Below, piece by piece: positions 34,015 to 46,350 of a stretch of DNA of 64,000 bases. This DNA is from Patagioenas fasciata (taxonomy: Eukaryota > Chordata > Aves > Columbiformes > Columbidae). The notes beneath the pieces were generated by a model, which worked only from the letters and a program-made list of their open reading frames with translations, was not told the origin of the DNA and searched no databases. The stretch is taken from positions 37,089,501 through 37,153,500 of the forward strand of contig NC_092526.1 in assembly GCF_037038585.1 (NCBI RefSeq). Direction: 5' to 3'. The position numbers were made by a program, and so were the translations under genes. Position 1 is the first letter of the stretch; every line of letters begins with the position of its first letter.

Positions 34015-35696
34015 CCTGAGGTTTGAACACTGTAGGTCACCTCTGCAAAACACTGCAGATTGAAAAGGGCAAGATGTCGAAACCCCAAAGTGATACAGAC
34101 CACACTTGTTTTGACATCATTCTGCTGTTTCAGAGAACTATCAAATCAGTTACGAAATTCAGAGTAAGCATGGAGTTGTAGGTATTACCAGCAGCATAGG
34201 TAAACCTGACAAGAGAATTCTAGGCAGAGTTTGTTCCTGTGCTGAGGTTTTGTCTGTTGGTGAGAAGGGACAGCTGCGCTGCTAATGTTTCTAACCCACT
34301 TCTGAATGTCAGTGGGTAAAGGATTAATGTATAAAAAATGCCACTTCACGTATTTACGCTGCAAGCTTTATAGGCATAAACTATTACAACAAATACTGTT
34401 CATTCCATTTGATGCTTGGAACGTACATGGTATTTTTAGAGTTCAACCCAGAGTATAAGAGCATGAAGTTATATAACTTGGTAAACACTTTTAAGGAGTT
34501 CAGAAAGAAAACACAACAAAATGGGTCTTTCAGACCAATGCTTTCACTGTTTTATTAATAGTTTATCATTAGAACTGGTTATCTGAAAGTAAGACTGAAT
34601 TATTTACACAAAGCTGGTAATTACCAGATATAAAGCCAAATGTCTGAAAACAATCTATCTGCAGAAGCAACATGATTTTTGTTATGATTTAATAGCTTTC
34701 TTTCTTTCTTAATAGGCAGTATAGGCTATTTTTTGCTTCAACGCTCTCAAATAAGTGAAAACTTCTGAAATCCTTCCACAGTTGCAGTGCTACAGTTGAG
34801 TATGCCCAGGTATGCATAAAAAACCCAGCACTTCCTTACAAACCTTGCCCTTGTCCAACTTCTGAATGCATCTTATTCACAAAATCTACTGCAACATTAA
34901 AAGCAAAAGATTTGGGGCTTAAGCCACAGCTCAGACTTGGAAATACTTTCAATCCTAAAATTGCTCTCACTTTAGCAGTTATATTGAAACCATCGTTGCT
35001 TGGTCAATTAGCACTAGTCTTGAAGCAATAGCAGACACATTATTTTGCTTAATGTACCAAAATTAAATCTGTGACCCACCCTCTTCCTAAAAAACAACTG
35101 AAACTAAACAGCAACCAAATTTTGTAGTAAAATAATTCTGAGTAATGTTATCAACTGAGTGGATTCTGGTTTATTTCTCATGTACTTTTTTAAAATTTGC
35201 CTGGACAAGTCAGGAATGCTTCTTAAATGATGCCTGCCAGACAGATCTACTCTGTTAAAGTACCATCTCCAGAACCGAGAATAATTTACCTTGGTTCTCA
35301 AATACTTAACTGGAGTTTAAGACCTGTATTACCTGCGGGCAACACAGCTGTCTCGATGGAACAGATGTGACTTGCTGGTAATGCTGAAGGTCAGAACGAT
35401 GACCCTGAGTAAGCAACGGGAGCCATCGATGAACCAGAAAGGGCCAGAGAAAGAAACACTCTGTGTTTTGCATCAGTTTGTTGCACGCAAAAGAAAATAT
35501 CTCTTTTGCTCTCTGCAACTACAGCCTTAGAAGCACTTCTGCTGGCAGCACTGCCAGCTCAGGCTCTCCTTCCCTACTGATACTTTCTTATTTACACCTT
35601 TACAGCTGAGCTGTCTGGGACTGGGCAACCAATTTGCATTACAGACAGACCAGAAAATGCAATTAATTTTATCTTGGATCAGCTCTCCAATTCAGT

Positions 35697-35704
35697 TCAC
35701 GTCA
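35697..35704. promoter_or_regulatory. CRE-like site in CREB1 intron 1
   Basis: TCACGTCA differs from the palindromic CRE by one base and contains an intact CGTCA half-site. Its use is unknown. Confidence 0.25.
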
Positions 35705-38639
35705 TCGCCTCACAAACAGCTGCATTGGTGCTACTTGCACAGGAGCAGGAACGTGGAAGGTGGAGCAGAGTCTACTCTGCTGCAGCCAGGCCTGCCAATG
35801 AAAGCAAAGCGGATCAAGTCATGGGTGTAAGTGTCACAAGACTGTGGTTAAGTCAACAAAGACGCTGAAGAAAAGAAAACATCTATATTCTGTAATTTTA
35901 TTATTATTGCTTTACCGATGACTCTGCTTAAGAGTGGGAGGCTGGAAACAGGACGCTTATTTCTTATGTAGTCAACATTAGCTTTCTGAGGATTGAGCAG
36001 AGAGACGCATTTTCCAAACAGTCACATCACTGAGGAAGCAGTTGTTTGCAGCAGGTAACATACTTCTTTCTCTATCCAGCACAGGTGTGCTGGTTATACA
36101 CTCCACATTAACCTCGTGCTACAACTTGCATGCTAGTAGTTTCAGCCACAATTATTATTTTAAAATCAGGAAGAAAGGAAAAGGCACCCAGCACTTTGTA
36201 CAAACAGAGGCCTTGGGGAAACTGACAGGATTGCCACCCAGGTGTTGGGCCTGCATCTCTTCTGAAGCTTCACCTTTCAACTTGGGGTCCGTTAAAGAAA
36301 TGTTATACATAATTCTCTGCATCTGACTGGGCTCCTCAAAAAGGAGGTGACACAAGAGTTACACTGATCAAACCTCACGAGAAGACTGAAACCTGCCTCT
36401 GATGAGGACTACCTAGTTCAACCACATAGGTGTCACCAGGCATTCAGAAGAGGGAAACTCTCCTTTTTTTTTTCTTTTCCCCTTCAACTGAGATACTTAC
36501 TGTGTCCTAGCTCTCCTGTCTGCAAAGGCAAACTGATGTGCCCCAGATAACCACAGACAGAGCCCTGCTCCTCCTTTCACTCCAGATGTGCTGCACTTCC
36601 CCGAGATGGGTCTGCTGAGCAGAGCTCTCTGCTGCCGAAGGGAGAAAGTTGTGTCCCATTCCTCCCCTACTGTCTCCACTGTGAATCTGCACCGGTGCTG
36701 CTGCCAACAGCACCTCAATCACCAACCAGTTCAGCTCACTCAAGCAGAAGAAAACTAACCTCACAAAAAGCACAGTTTTCTCCCGGGTTAGTGATTTGAA
36801 CTGGCTCATTAGATTCTACAAACAATCAACACTCCAGACAATGTAAGGGATGGGTGAGCACCACACAGCCAGGAAGAGAGAAGGAAGGAGTAAGATGTCT
36901 GTCTCTTGAGAGCCATATACAGTTCAGTTCTATCAGCCCAGATGAAACGACAGCAACAGACTTCTGTTGGTATTATGCTGTGACAACAGTACACACTGCA
37001 CTTTTCATATCTTCCCTCCCTTGGTATCGTCCAAAATTTTCAGCAGAAAAATTTTGGATGACTTTCATGAAAAGGGGCAGAGGTCCTACTTCTATAGTAA
37101 TGACCTAGGCTTTTTTTTTCAAGCTCTCTACAATCCACAAAGGCATGAATTTACAAACCCTGTTCATATTGCCCATCACTTGGAGGAAGGCACAGGTACC
37201 AGCAGAGTTTGAAGCTGGGCCAGCTACACAGAGCCAGAGGAACAGCCATCAGAAAATAAGGCTCTCAATCCATTATTCCAAGGGGTTTAAAGGTTAAGCT
37301 AGATGAGATTTTACATTCAAGCCTCAGGAAAGGTGCAAGGGAAAGCAAAATCCAATTGATATATGAATAGTAGTAGAGAACAAGAGACGACTTAGGGTAG
37401 CGTCTATCAGAAAAATGCACGTAATGTTAGAATCAAAATGTCACAGGAGGTCGTTGAGTTGCTGGAGAGATGATTAAGGAGACCGCAGCAAGGAGCTGCA
37501 GAGAATGGTGACAGGAGGTTAAGTCAGAACGTAGCATGTTAGAACAGGGCAGAGGAAGCGAAGATAATAGTTATTAAAAAACACACACACAAAAGTTTTG
37601 TTTAAGCCAAGAAAATAAATAGCACAATAAACAGTATGTATACATGGTATTAAGGTTTGGGAACAGATGCTGCTGATATTCATATGCTCCTGTTTAGCAC
37701 ATGTAAAAACTTAAACCGAGCTAAATGATGCAGTGCTGCAGCAAGAACCACAATGAGATCCATGCTTGGTTATAACACAGCAATAATTTACAATTTTTTA
37801 TGTAGGCTGCATTTTCTCATGTAGCAGCGCTGCTGTTTGAGCTGCCCGTATCTTCCTGCTCATTCCAGCCCCATCGCTTCCCCCGTCTATACTGGTACAG
37901 TTACTGTGCGGAGAAGACATGAACAAGTCACCAGACATGGAAGTTGCTTCAGCCAATATTACTGTCAAAAACATACGTGGAACTATGGTTTCAGTCTGTC
38001 AGGAAGTAGATAAACTTGATCAATTCCTGGATTTCTAAGGCTACTGTTTTTGGTGAGTTTTGTTTCAGTCTGCTCAAGAAAAGAACCTGCTCTAAGTTTA
38101 GAAAGCTAATTGAAAAAAATTCTGCTGGAAGAGGAAAATACAACCCAGCTTTAAAATTCTTCCAAATTTGGGAAAAAAGTTTTGGTGATAACCTCATTGA
38201 CCAAACAAGTTATCGTTGGAACAACGCTTAAAGGATCAGAGATTTTTACGTAGTTTGAACTCTCCCATCCAAAAAGCATGAAAGCATCAAGGGTAGACAT
38301 TTTTGTTCCATTTTCCTGCATGAAAGAAGCTTCAAAATAGTTCATTATCCAGGTTCCCGCAGCTTTGTCTAAACTAGGTAGTGTTGTCTTGTCTCAGAGA
38401 GCAATTGAAAAGTAATGAAATCCAGAACAGCCATTGGCAGGACCCTCCTATCTTTGGAATTATTTTTCCATCGTTCACCTAATGGGCTTGGTTTATTACA
38501 AACATCAAATCTCACAACACGCTAAGGAGAAAAACAGATATGCTTATTATCTTAACTGGTAAAAGAAACCCTGTACCTATGCGCTTTGCTCAGAATCATT
38601 GAGAGTATCTAACAAGCATCAGCGCTGCTTTAAAGTGGT

Positions 38640-38690
38640 GTGTATATATATGTTTTATGTATATATAAAACACATACACACATCCAAATA
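38640..38690. repeat. TA/TG microsatellite with inverted repeat
   Basis: An imperfect (TA)n and (CA)n microsatellite. Its left part contains a near-perfect inverted repeat (TGTTTTAT ... ATAAAACA, 38650-38671) able to form a small hairpin. Confidence 0.75.
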
Positions 38691-41600
38691 GGAACACACT
38701 TCCTCCAAATTCTTTACCCTCTCCCCTTTAAGTGGCTCGTCCACTTCTTCTATTCTCTCCACTTGGCACAGGATACTCTAAATCCAGTATTGCCAGAAGA
38801 AAAAAACAGCAGCAGCATGAAATGAGAAAATCCTTGCCTTTTTACCTAAAAGACCAACCAGATCCTGGCATATTTTCATCTCCTACAGAGCTGACAAGGC
38901 TCTTTTAGAAACATGGAAAAATAGAAGGTGTCATATTTCTTCTCACTCACCTTTTTAATTGCAGTACAACCAAATGATCTAAAAGTTAAAAAAGGTATCA
39001 GTGCCTTCATGCTGGGAGAAGTACAAAGATCATTAACCGCTGATCGCTCAGGTTTTCATTATCACCATGAAATACAATTGCACAGACTGCAGATGAAGGA
39101 ACATAATTTTTTCAGAGAAAAATCACTGCCTTGTCATGAAACTTCAGCTGTATGCAGGTAGGGCACCAGAGAGCTTAAACTGAATTCAGCAGGGTTGGTT
39201 CTGCAGATGAGGATTGCTCTCATGTCCCCTGAAGCTAACTTCAGATTACAGGCACAAAACTAGCAGGGCCTTCTTGCTGCACAAAAGCCTTGAGAAGTGC
39301 AGCATGAGTAACTGATCTCCACTTGCTTCCAGAGATCCGAAAATAGAGGTGAAGTGTGAATATCCCATTTGTTTCAAAAGGGTGTCAACAGAAATTCCTA
39401 GTCAGGGCCTTGTCTGCTATCAAAATCTGCACCTACAGAGCTGCAGCTGCACTTAGGCAAGAAGAGGCTGTTTGCTTCTTACTGCAGCAGAACAGCTACT
39501 TTCCAGAAAAAGATCAGCTACTACAGAATATTTCATATTTGACATCAGTACCAGCAATAGCCATGCTGGTGCAGGCTTCCAGGAAACAGACAGATTGACG
39601 ACCTGACAGTCTAAATGAGATGTTTCTAAATTTTCTGTATCAGCAGACCCCTCTTTCCTTTCATATCTATTTTTTTTCAGCCAGGGTAGCAGACATCCTT
39701 ATCACAAGTATGGGAGGAAAAAATGTATAGATTGGATTCAGATCATTTATTGTAGATCCATACACAAAGTTGAGAGTACTAATCTAAATACTGATGTTCT
39801 ATCAGTGATATTAAAGCATTAAAAATTACTAAACTCTTATTTCCTACATACAAATATTTCATATTAGGTCACCTGTAAGTGACGATTAGCGAATACACAA
39901 CCACCTGTCTGCTCCCTTTTCCTCTGATCTGTGAAGATACAAAGCTGGTGAGGAAACACAGAAATCTGTGTTTGAAAATATGAATCTGACAATCTTCTAC
40001 TCTATTATGAAATAAAATAAAATGTTGTGTTCCTTCCTAAAGCTACAAAAAAAAAAAAGCAAAGATTTACTTTCACATTTTTATATTTAAAATGAAGTAA
40101 ATATTCCATCAAACCAAGAATGAATGAAATACACCAACTACTCCATTATCTTTAATCACTATCAACAACTACATTGCTTACTGAAGTCCTCAGATGTCTA
40201 TTAATCAATTACAACTTTAGAAACCTTCTTCTCATGTTGGTATTATTCAGAGTGAAGTGATGTAGAGCACCTTTGGCCTTCATTTCAAAAGAAGTGGTGG
40301 AAGTGACACAAAGCAGAAATTCACATACATGGAGGGACACGCCTACATACATGTGAATCACAAACACCCATCTTGATTAAAAACTTCAGTGACTTCACAT
40401 TTTACTGTAAAAATCCACATTTGCTGAAGCAAGCAGAGTCTCAAAATTCCTGTATTCTGAAAGTGTTTGGTGGTCACAATGGGACTAAACAGAGCTGGCT
40501 GATACTCTTAAGTAAGTCTCCAGCCCTTTATTTAAGAAATAGAAACCTTATTTCTAACTCCAGGGAAAAAAAAGAATGAGAGGTGTTACTCCAGAAGCAG
40601 ATTATGTGCAGGCATTTCAATACTTAAGGAGGAGAGGAAAACAAACAAACAAACATTTAACTTTTTTTCCAGAAAGAAAAGTCATATGACCTATATTTTT
40701 TTTTTTTTAATCCTTGTATACATTTGAGAGGTGTAACGATGTTTGGTTAAAAGTTCCTTTAAAGAAGATTGCCACATCACTTTTACTTATTACCATAAAC
40801 AAAAATGCAGATATCCAGGTTTTGAAAGTAGAAATGAAGTCCAAATAACGTCTTCTATTCTAGGCAACAAAATGGGGAAAAAAAGCCCCACAGCTGCTGC
40901 AAGGCAAGGCAAGGCTGGTGTAGGGTGGAAAAGGCAGCTGAGCTGACATTTGCTATTAAAGCAGGGAGAGAGGTCAAATCCTGCTGGCCGTGCAGCACCT
41001 AAGAGTCTGTGGAAAAACTGGCAAAAGCAAATCCCGAACAGAGATTTACCAGCCGCGGCCAGGCTCAAGTTCACTCTTTGGGTTAAAAATACTAATAGGA
41101 AAGGAATAAGACAGCAAAAAGGAACCGTCTGTCTGTTACGTGATCTGCGCATCGGGCTCAAAGCTGTTCCCTGCGCGGCGTCCCCGGAGCGCGGTGTTGG
41201 GTGACCGAGCACCACGGCCCCTGTCACAGCCGCCTCGCACGGCCGTGCCCCGCGCTGCAAATAGAAGTAAACCACCAGACCAAGCGCTGGCCCGAGCTTC
41301 TGTGCACAGATTTTATTAAAAAACTCCTCGTTACAGCTCCTAGGAGCACCCCAAGCACTCGTTTCCATCACGGCGAAGAGTTAGTTTATTTATTTATACA
41401 GCGCACTCGGGTCACCGGGGAAGCGAAACTCCGCGGGCGCGGGGGCCGCGGCGGCCCCGCAAGAGGGCTGCCCGCCCGCCCCGCTCCCCGTAGCCCCGCA
41501 GCCGCGGGCCGCCGCCAAGCGGGGCGGGCAGCGCCGGGGTGAGGCGGAGGGGCGGCGGGGAAGCGGCCCGAAGCGCAGCCGGAGGGGCGGGGAGGGGGCG

Positions 41601-41990
41601 CCCCGCCGCTGTGGGGGCGCCGGTGGGTGCGCGGCCGCCGCTCCCCCCCTCGTCGTCTTCCTCCGCCGCCTCCTCCTGGGGCCGGGGGGCGCGATCCCCC
41701 TTCCCCGCCGCGGTGAGCGCCGCCGCTGGCTGCCGCCAGAGTCGCCGCCGCCCGGCCGTGGCGGCCGCCGCCGGGGCCGGCTCCCATCCGCCATTATCCT
41801 TTGTTCGCGGCGCGGCGGCGGCGGGGATGTTGCAGGGGTCGGCTCCATCTTTAAAGCGGGCGCCCCTCCCGCGGGCGGTGCAAGGCCGGGCCCCCGCGTC
41901 CTGCCGCCCGGCGGCTCCCCTGGTCCCCGCCGGGCTCCATTTCCTTCCCTCCCCCCCGCCCCTGTTTGCTGGGCGCCTTCCTCCTCTTAC

Positions 41991-42151
41991 CGGTTACCAG
42001 GCTGCTCCGTCACTGCTTTCGTTCGCGCCTAGGATCTCGCCGCAGTTTTATTCTCTCCCCCACGTAACACACCGCGTCAAACTACACCTCCGCCGCGTCA
42101 CTCACACACACAGGCGCTCCCAGCCCGGCGACAGGCAGGCAGCGGCCGACT
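41991..42151 (-). other. CREB1: CREB1 exon 1, non-coding (5' UTR)
   Basis: The minus-strand sequence from about 42108 down to 41991 closely matches my memory of the mammalian CREB1 leader: TGACGCGGCGGAGGTG, TTTGACGCGGTG, TTACGTGGGGGAGAG, then AGCAGTGACGGAG. It ends at a good donor (CCG|GTAAGA, 41990). Spliced to exon 2 it gives the known ...CCG-GTAACTAAATG junction. There is no ATG within it. The 5' end is placed at A 42151 because CTCAGTCGG there resembles an initiator and the known transcript start; this position is an inference, good to tens of bases. Confidence 0.85.
42008..42100 (-). promoter_or_regulatory. CREB1: CRE half-site cluster in CREB1 exon 1
   Basis: Three CGTCA half-sites (TGACG on the CREB1 strand) lie at 42008-42012, 42075-42079 and 42096-42100, with a CRE-like TTACGTG between them (complement of 42062-42068). 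CREB promoter autoregulation through CREs is established in mammals. The sites here sit just downstream of the inferred start. Confidence 0.6.
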
Positions 42152-42198
42152 GAGGAGCGCCAGCCAGGGAGCAAGCGCCGAGCGCGCCGCGGCCCGCA

Positions 42199-42500
42199 CG
42201 GAAATCGCCGAGCGCTCACGGAAAACACCGAGCGCCCGGCAGGCGGCGGGAACGGCCGAGCGCGCCGCCGGCTCTTGCGGAAAGAGCCGAGCGGCCGCGG
42301 AAACGAACGAAGCGCCCCGCTGGGTGGGCGGAAGGAGCCGAGCGGCCGCGGGAAGGCGCGAACGGCGCTTCCGCCCGGGAAGCTCCGACCGGGGCTGCGG
42401 GGGCGGAGGGGGGCGCGCACCCCACACCCGTTCCCGCCGAGCGCGGGAGAGGAGGCGAGGAGGCAGGAAAGCCCCGAGCGGTCACGGAAACGGCCGAGCC
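42199..42500. repeat. Degenerate GGAA/CCGAGC repeat array in the CREB1 proximal promoter
   Basis: Ten related units of the form CGGAA(A/G)..CCGAGCG begin at 42199, 42219, 42247, 42278, 42298, 42329, 42349, 42376, 42465 and 42485. Spacings are mostly 20 bp or 27-31 bp. The units have diverged in flanks but keep GGAA and usually GAGCG. The array starts about 50 bp upstream of the inferred CREB1 start site. GGAA is the ETS-family core; whether it binds anything is inference. Confidence 0.75.
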
Positions 42501-42640
42501 GCCCCTGAGCGCCGGGTCCGCTGAGGGCGCCGCGTCCCCCGCGTTCACCAAGCACATCCCCACGTCCCCACCGGCACCCCGGGGAACCTGCTGACCCCGG
42601 CCCCGCAGGCTCCACCGCCCACCCCGGGGTGCCCCGCTGA

Positions 42641-43099
42641 CTCCTTTCCTCAGGCACTCGGTTGTCACCTCATGACCCAACAGCCCCATGTCTTCACAAG
42701 CACAGTGCAGCCATGCCAGGCTGCCTCCCGGCTGCCTGGAGTCCCCACCATCCCTTTATTGCACGGTGAAGCACTTGCGTCTGCCAGGTCGCTGCTCTAA
42801 ACCTTCCTCTACCGCCTGTTTTTCACTCCGCTGTGACTCCCATCCTGTTCCCTGTGGCCAGTCAGCCATGGTGGCCCAAAACCAGGCACCAGTGACTGCT
42901 GCTCCATCCTGACGTAAATATCCCCATGAAATCCCCCAGCCCTGAGCAACCAGCCTCCACCAAATCTGTAAGTTCGTGATTTTCAGAGCAGCGGTGGCCA
43001 AGGCAGCATTTGCACCCATGGCACCAGTCCTGTGCTTCAGCTCAGGATGGAGAGACATGGTGACAGGGCAGGGCAGTTGAAGAGGAGCTGCTAAATTAA
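42641..43099. other. CREB1 upstream flank
   Basis: Past the CpG island the base composition drops to background. The only site of note is TGACGTAA at 42910-42917, a CRE variant. No gene or repeat is recognised. Confidence 0.6.
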
Positions 43100-43478
43100 T
43101 GTATACTGTGATAAAGTTACAAAAGACGTACCCATCATTAACCAATTGACAGGATAAACGCTTTCTGACAGAAGACTAAGTAATACATTGTTTAGAAGCA
43201 GAGTGCTTAGTATATATTTAACTAATAATTAATAGATGTAAGAAAGTAACCAATTATAACTAATATCAAATATTTCTTGGTATAGATGTATTGCATGTCA
43301 AGATTTTAAGAAATTGTAATGCATATGTAATAATTATGTGAATATAAGCAACGCAAGAACATCCAGACTTTGGAACACTTATGGAGGATGATCCCCAGTG
43401 TTCCCCAGCGCTGATAAAATAAAGAATGTCGCTTAACAGTATAATTGACTCTGCTGTTTAGCTTATTTCTCTGTTTCA
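43100..43478 (+). mobile_element. Putative solo LTR-like segment of an endogenous retrovirus
   Basis: An AT-rich block ends in an arrangement typical of avian LTRs: TATAAGC (43343-43349), about 70 bases of R-like sequence, AATAAA (43418-43423), a short T-rich U5-like stretch with GCTTAACAG, and a terminal TTTCA (43474-43478). The first 240 bases would be U3. I could not find a convincing target-site duplication or a clear 5' TG, and no internal retroviral genes flank it, so the left edge is a guess. It could be non-retroviral AT-rich sequence with chance signals. Confidence 0.4.
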
Positions 43479-46350
43479 ATGGGATATGGGTTTTGTCTCA
43501 CTGGAGAAGAGGAGCAGCCACGTTCTGTGGCCCTCAACCTCATCTGCAGCAGCAGCGTGGCATCTGTTGCTGGTGGTTTTAAATACTGGACAGGTGAACT
43601 TTTTCTAGATAAGGTTTTGTGAAGAGTTGATGCCACCATGGAGCAGAGAACGGGCGGGCAGTGCTCCAGCTGGGTGAGTCCAGCCCTATCTTGTACAGTT
43701 CTCAAACACAGCCAATGCAGCTGAGCGTTCACCCTGAAGAATGAACTTCTTGAACTACAACCAGATAAAAGCCACACACAGCCTTGAAGAACGTCATTTT
43801 CATTTCGCAAAACCTCAAGATGGCACTACATAACAAGATTTGAAGCTCCAAATCTGGTTCATTTTTGCAGCCAGCCTGGTACAGCCACCCAGTGAGACAC
43901 CACTGGGAGGCCAGAACTGCTGCAGGCACCACATCGGATCACACCGGTGTGTGGTTCCAATTAGTTTTGCTCTTATCAAGTCTTGTTTTCTCAAGAAAGT
44001 TGAACTGATTTTACTTAGACTGAGTTTCATTTAGTGCCATCAAAAATTACAAGAGATGGTACAGAGAGCGATCACAGGTTTACTTTGCATTTGATTTACT
44101 TGATTACAGTTATTAAAAAACAAACTGCAAAAAAGACCCCACCTTTGACATTAAAAAAAAAAAAAAAGGAGGGCAGTTCAAGTTAAACATATAAAACATT
44201 GTTTTAATTGCCAACACATACTATGGCCACCCTCCCTGTGCCTGCTTTTCCCCCTGGATATTGTGGACCTTCCCTGTGCCTTTGGCTCATGCCTGGTCCT
44301 ATCTGCAGTGTACAGCTGGCATCATTTTTGGAAGTTATTTTCAAGTTTGCTAACACTCCTGCATTTCAAGGAGCGGTTCTGATATAAAAGTTCTGATATC
44401 TCATGCACAACTGCTGGAAAACCTTCTGATGGCTGTTTTAAACTTTTCTCCTTCCCTTACCGGTTTTCTAGTTGTGGGGCTTTTTTTTGCCTCTTACCAG
44501 GTCTGAGCAAAACGGGGACACTAGGCAAAACTGAAACTTTCTTGGGAGTGGGAGTGGATGTCTGAGCTGCAAAACCCCTTTCCCTCACTAATATCTATGC
44601 CTGAGTTCCTGTCACCCTTGTCTCTTGGGGAATCTGTAGAAAATGGGACAATAATGATGTGCCAATTACCCACAAAGTCCAACAGGGACAGGCTGACTTG
44701 GGGAGTGAACGGCAATGCTCAGCAGTTTTTTCCTTCATCCACGAAAGTTTGCGTGATGATGAGTGAAACACAGCAAGATTAATTACTTTTCTTACAATTA
44801 AGCTTCAGAGGCTGATTCATTAGCTTTGCAGCTCCCAGGCTGGTTACGCTGGGCGGTGAACTCCTTGCATACAGCATTGCAGGTTGATTGCCTGTTGACA
44901 GAGAGTGACACAAAGGTATTTTTTACTGGCCACAGCCACCTCTGGGAATGATTTATAACAAAATAATATTTCAGCATCAAATACTTGCTGACTACTTCTA
45001 GAGGAGCGGTGTGGTCTTACAGTGCAGGCACAGAGACAGGGTGTTTTGTACAAGTGTGACATTAAGCAAGTATTGCTGGGGAGCAAAGAAAGCAGGGCAT
45101 GCTCTGGGGCTTCGCAGCTACATTCACTAATGGGTATTTTCCCAAGGAAAGGGAGAAAAGTGGAGACAAAGCACCAAACTGATGAGGACTTTCTGAGGAG
45201 AAGATGAAGCTAATAAAGAGGTGTTATTGTGAAACCCAACAACAAAGGTATGTCGGTCTTCCATTTTGGTCTCTGTTTCAGAGATTGATGGAGACTCAAC
45301 TTCAAACTCCCATACAGAGCAGTTTTTTATCATGTCACAGCCTCTCAGAACCAGCTAAAACTGCTTACTCATCAGGATAAGGACAAAACCCTACAGGTTT
45401 AGTGTCTGCCACAGAGAACAAGATTCACTGGACTCCCTGAGCACTTTATTAGAGAAGTAGGTCTAAATTCACAGTTAACTCAGAACAAAGTAACCAAAAA
45501 TAGAGATGGTTTTTCAACATCGTCCCACTTAAAGCTAATGAACTGCAGCTCAGGTCTGCCCTCACTGCTCTTGGACATTCATCATTGCTAAAAGTAATAA
45601 ATCTTCCCAGCCAAATACAGGCTTTACAAGCAGTCAGGTTGCATGCTCAATTAGCCCAAGGAAATTGGCCACTTTGCTTAACCTCTGCCATTTGAAATAT
45701 GGAGCCCCGCTACCGTACCATCCTGCCGGAGCAGGATCACGTTTCTGCCACTGATGGAGCAGCCAGGGAAGGGAAATCCTCCCTCCCGAGCCGGGGACAC
45801 AGCCGTTCCCTGCTGTGTGTATGGAGCAGAGGAGCTTTCTCCATCTCACACACTGCCGCAGCAGGATTTGCCTTCTTCGGCCAGCATAACAATTAATTTC
45901 TGAGCCCCAAATGCTTTTGGTTACATTCACTGCTAAATTCATTCAGCATATATAACATACATTAATTTCTGAATGCTCAAATGTCATCCCCTCAGAAGCA
46001 GAGGGGAAGTTTCGAGGGCAGGAGGGCAGGAACAGAGGAGCGCGAGCAGCTTTTCGATGCTTTGACGATGTGCTGTGTTTTCTAAGCACAGCCAGTAAAA
46101 TACATCTTCTGGCTCCCAGAGCACACTGCAGCAAGCCCAGCCGAGCCCACCATCTGAGTGTACTAGGGAGAGGTCTACGCTTTTAATTCACTTCATTAAA
46201 AACGCCTCTTGAAAGTCATTGCTTTCTTGCCACTATAGCTTCACTTTTATTTGTCTTCCTCATTAAGCTGAATTTCTTCTCACTTTGCTTGTCCCCTGTT
46301 TAATCCCTGCATAACCATTTCTGGTTTTGGTTACTTTCTTCTGAGTTAAC

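Larger units (their letters stand above)
24645..41990 (-). other. CREB1: CREB1 intron 1 (17.3 kb)
   Basis: The intron runs from the donor CCG|GTAAGA (41990-41985) to the acceptor TTGTAG (24645-24646). It holds one degraded CR1 copy (28741-29490), several simple repeats, and a CRE-like TCACGTCA at 35697-35704. The part nearest exon 1 is inside the CpG island, with a YY1-type site. I recognise no nested gene. Open frames up to 192 codons occur next to the CpG island but show no family features. Confidence 0.93.
41395..42640. promoter_or_regulatory. CREB1: CpG island of the CREB1 promoter
   Basis: A 1.2-kb stretch of very high G+C and dense CpG covering CREB1 exon 1, the start of intron 1 and the upstream promoter. 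It contains GC-box type sequences (for example GGGGCGGGGAGGGGGCG, 41584-41600) and a YY1-type CCGCCATTATC at 41788-41798, about 190 bases into intron 1. There is no TATA box at the expected distance, in line with a housekeeping-type, TATA-less promoter. Long GC-rich open frames on both strands in this island are a composition effect. Confidence 0.93.

Noticed and set aside
41390-41848. 152- and 133-codon minus-strand frames rich in Arg, Pro and Gly in the CpG island
   Set aside because: Stop codons are rare in such GC-rich DNA in any frame. The frames lie in CREB1 intron 1 and the product is low-complexity.
42082-42689. Overlapping long minus-strand frames (109-191 codons) over the CREB1 promoter
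   Set aside because: Their repetitive Arg/Pro/Phe/Ser composition is the translation of the GGAA/CCGAGC array and CpG island. They cross the inferred transcription start and exon 1.
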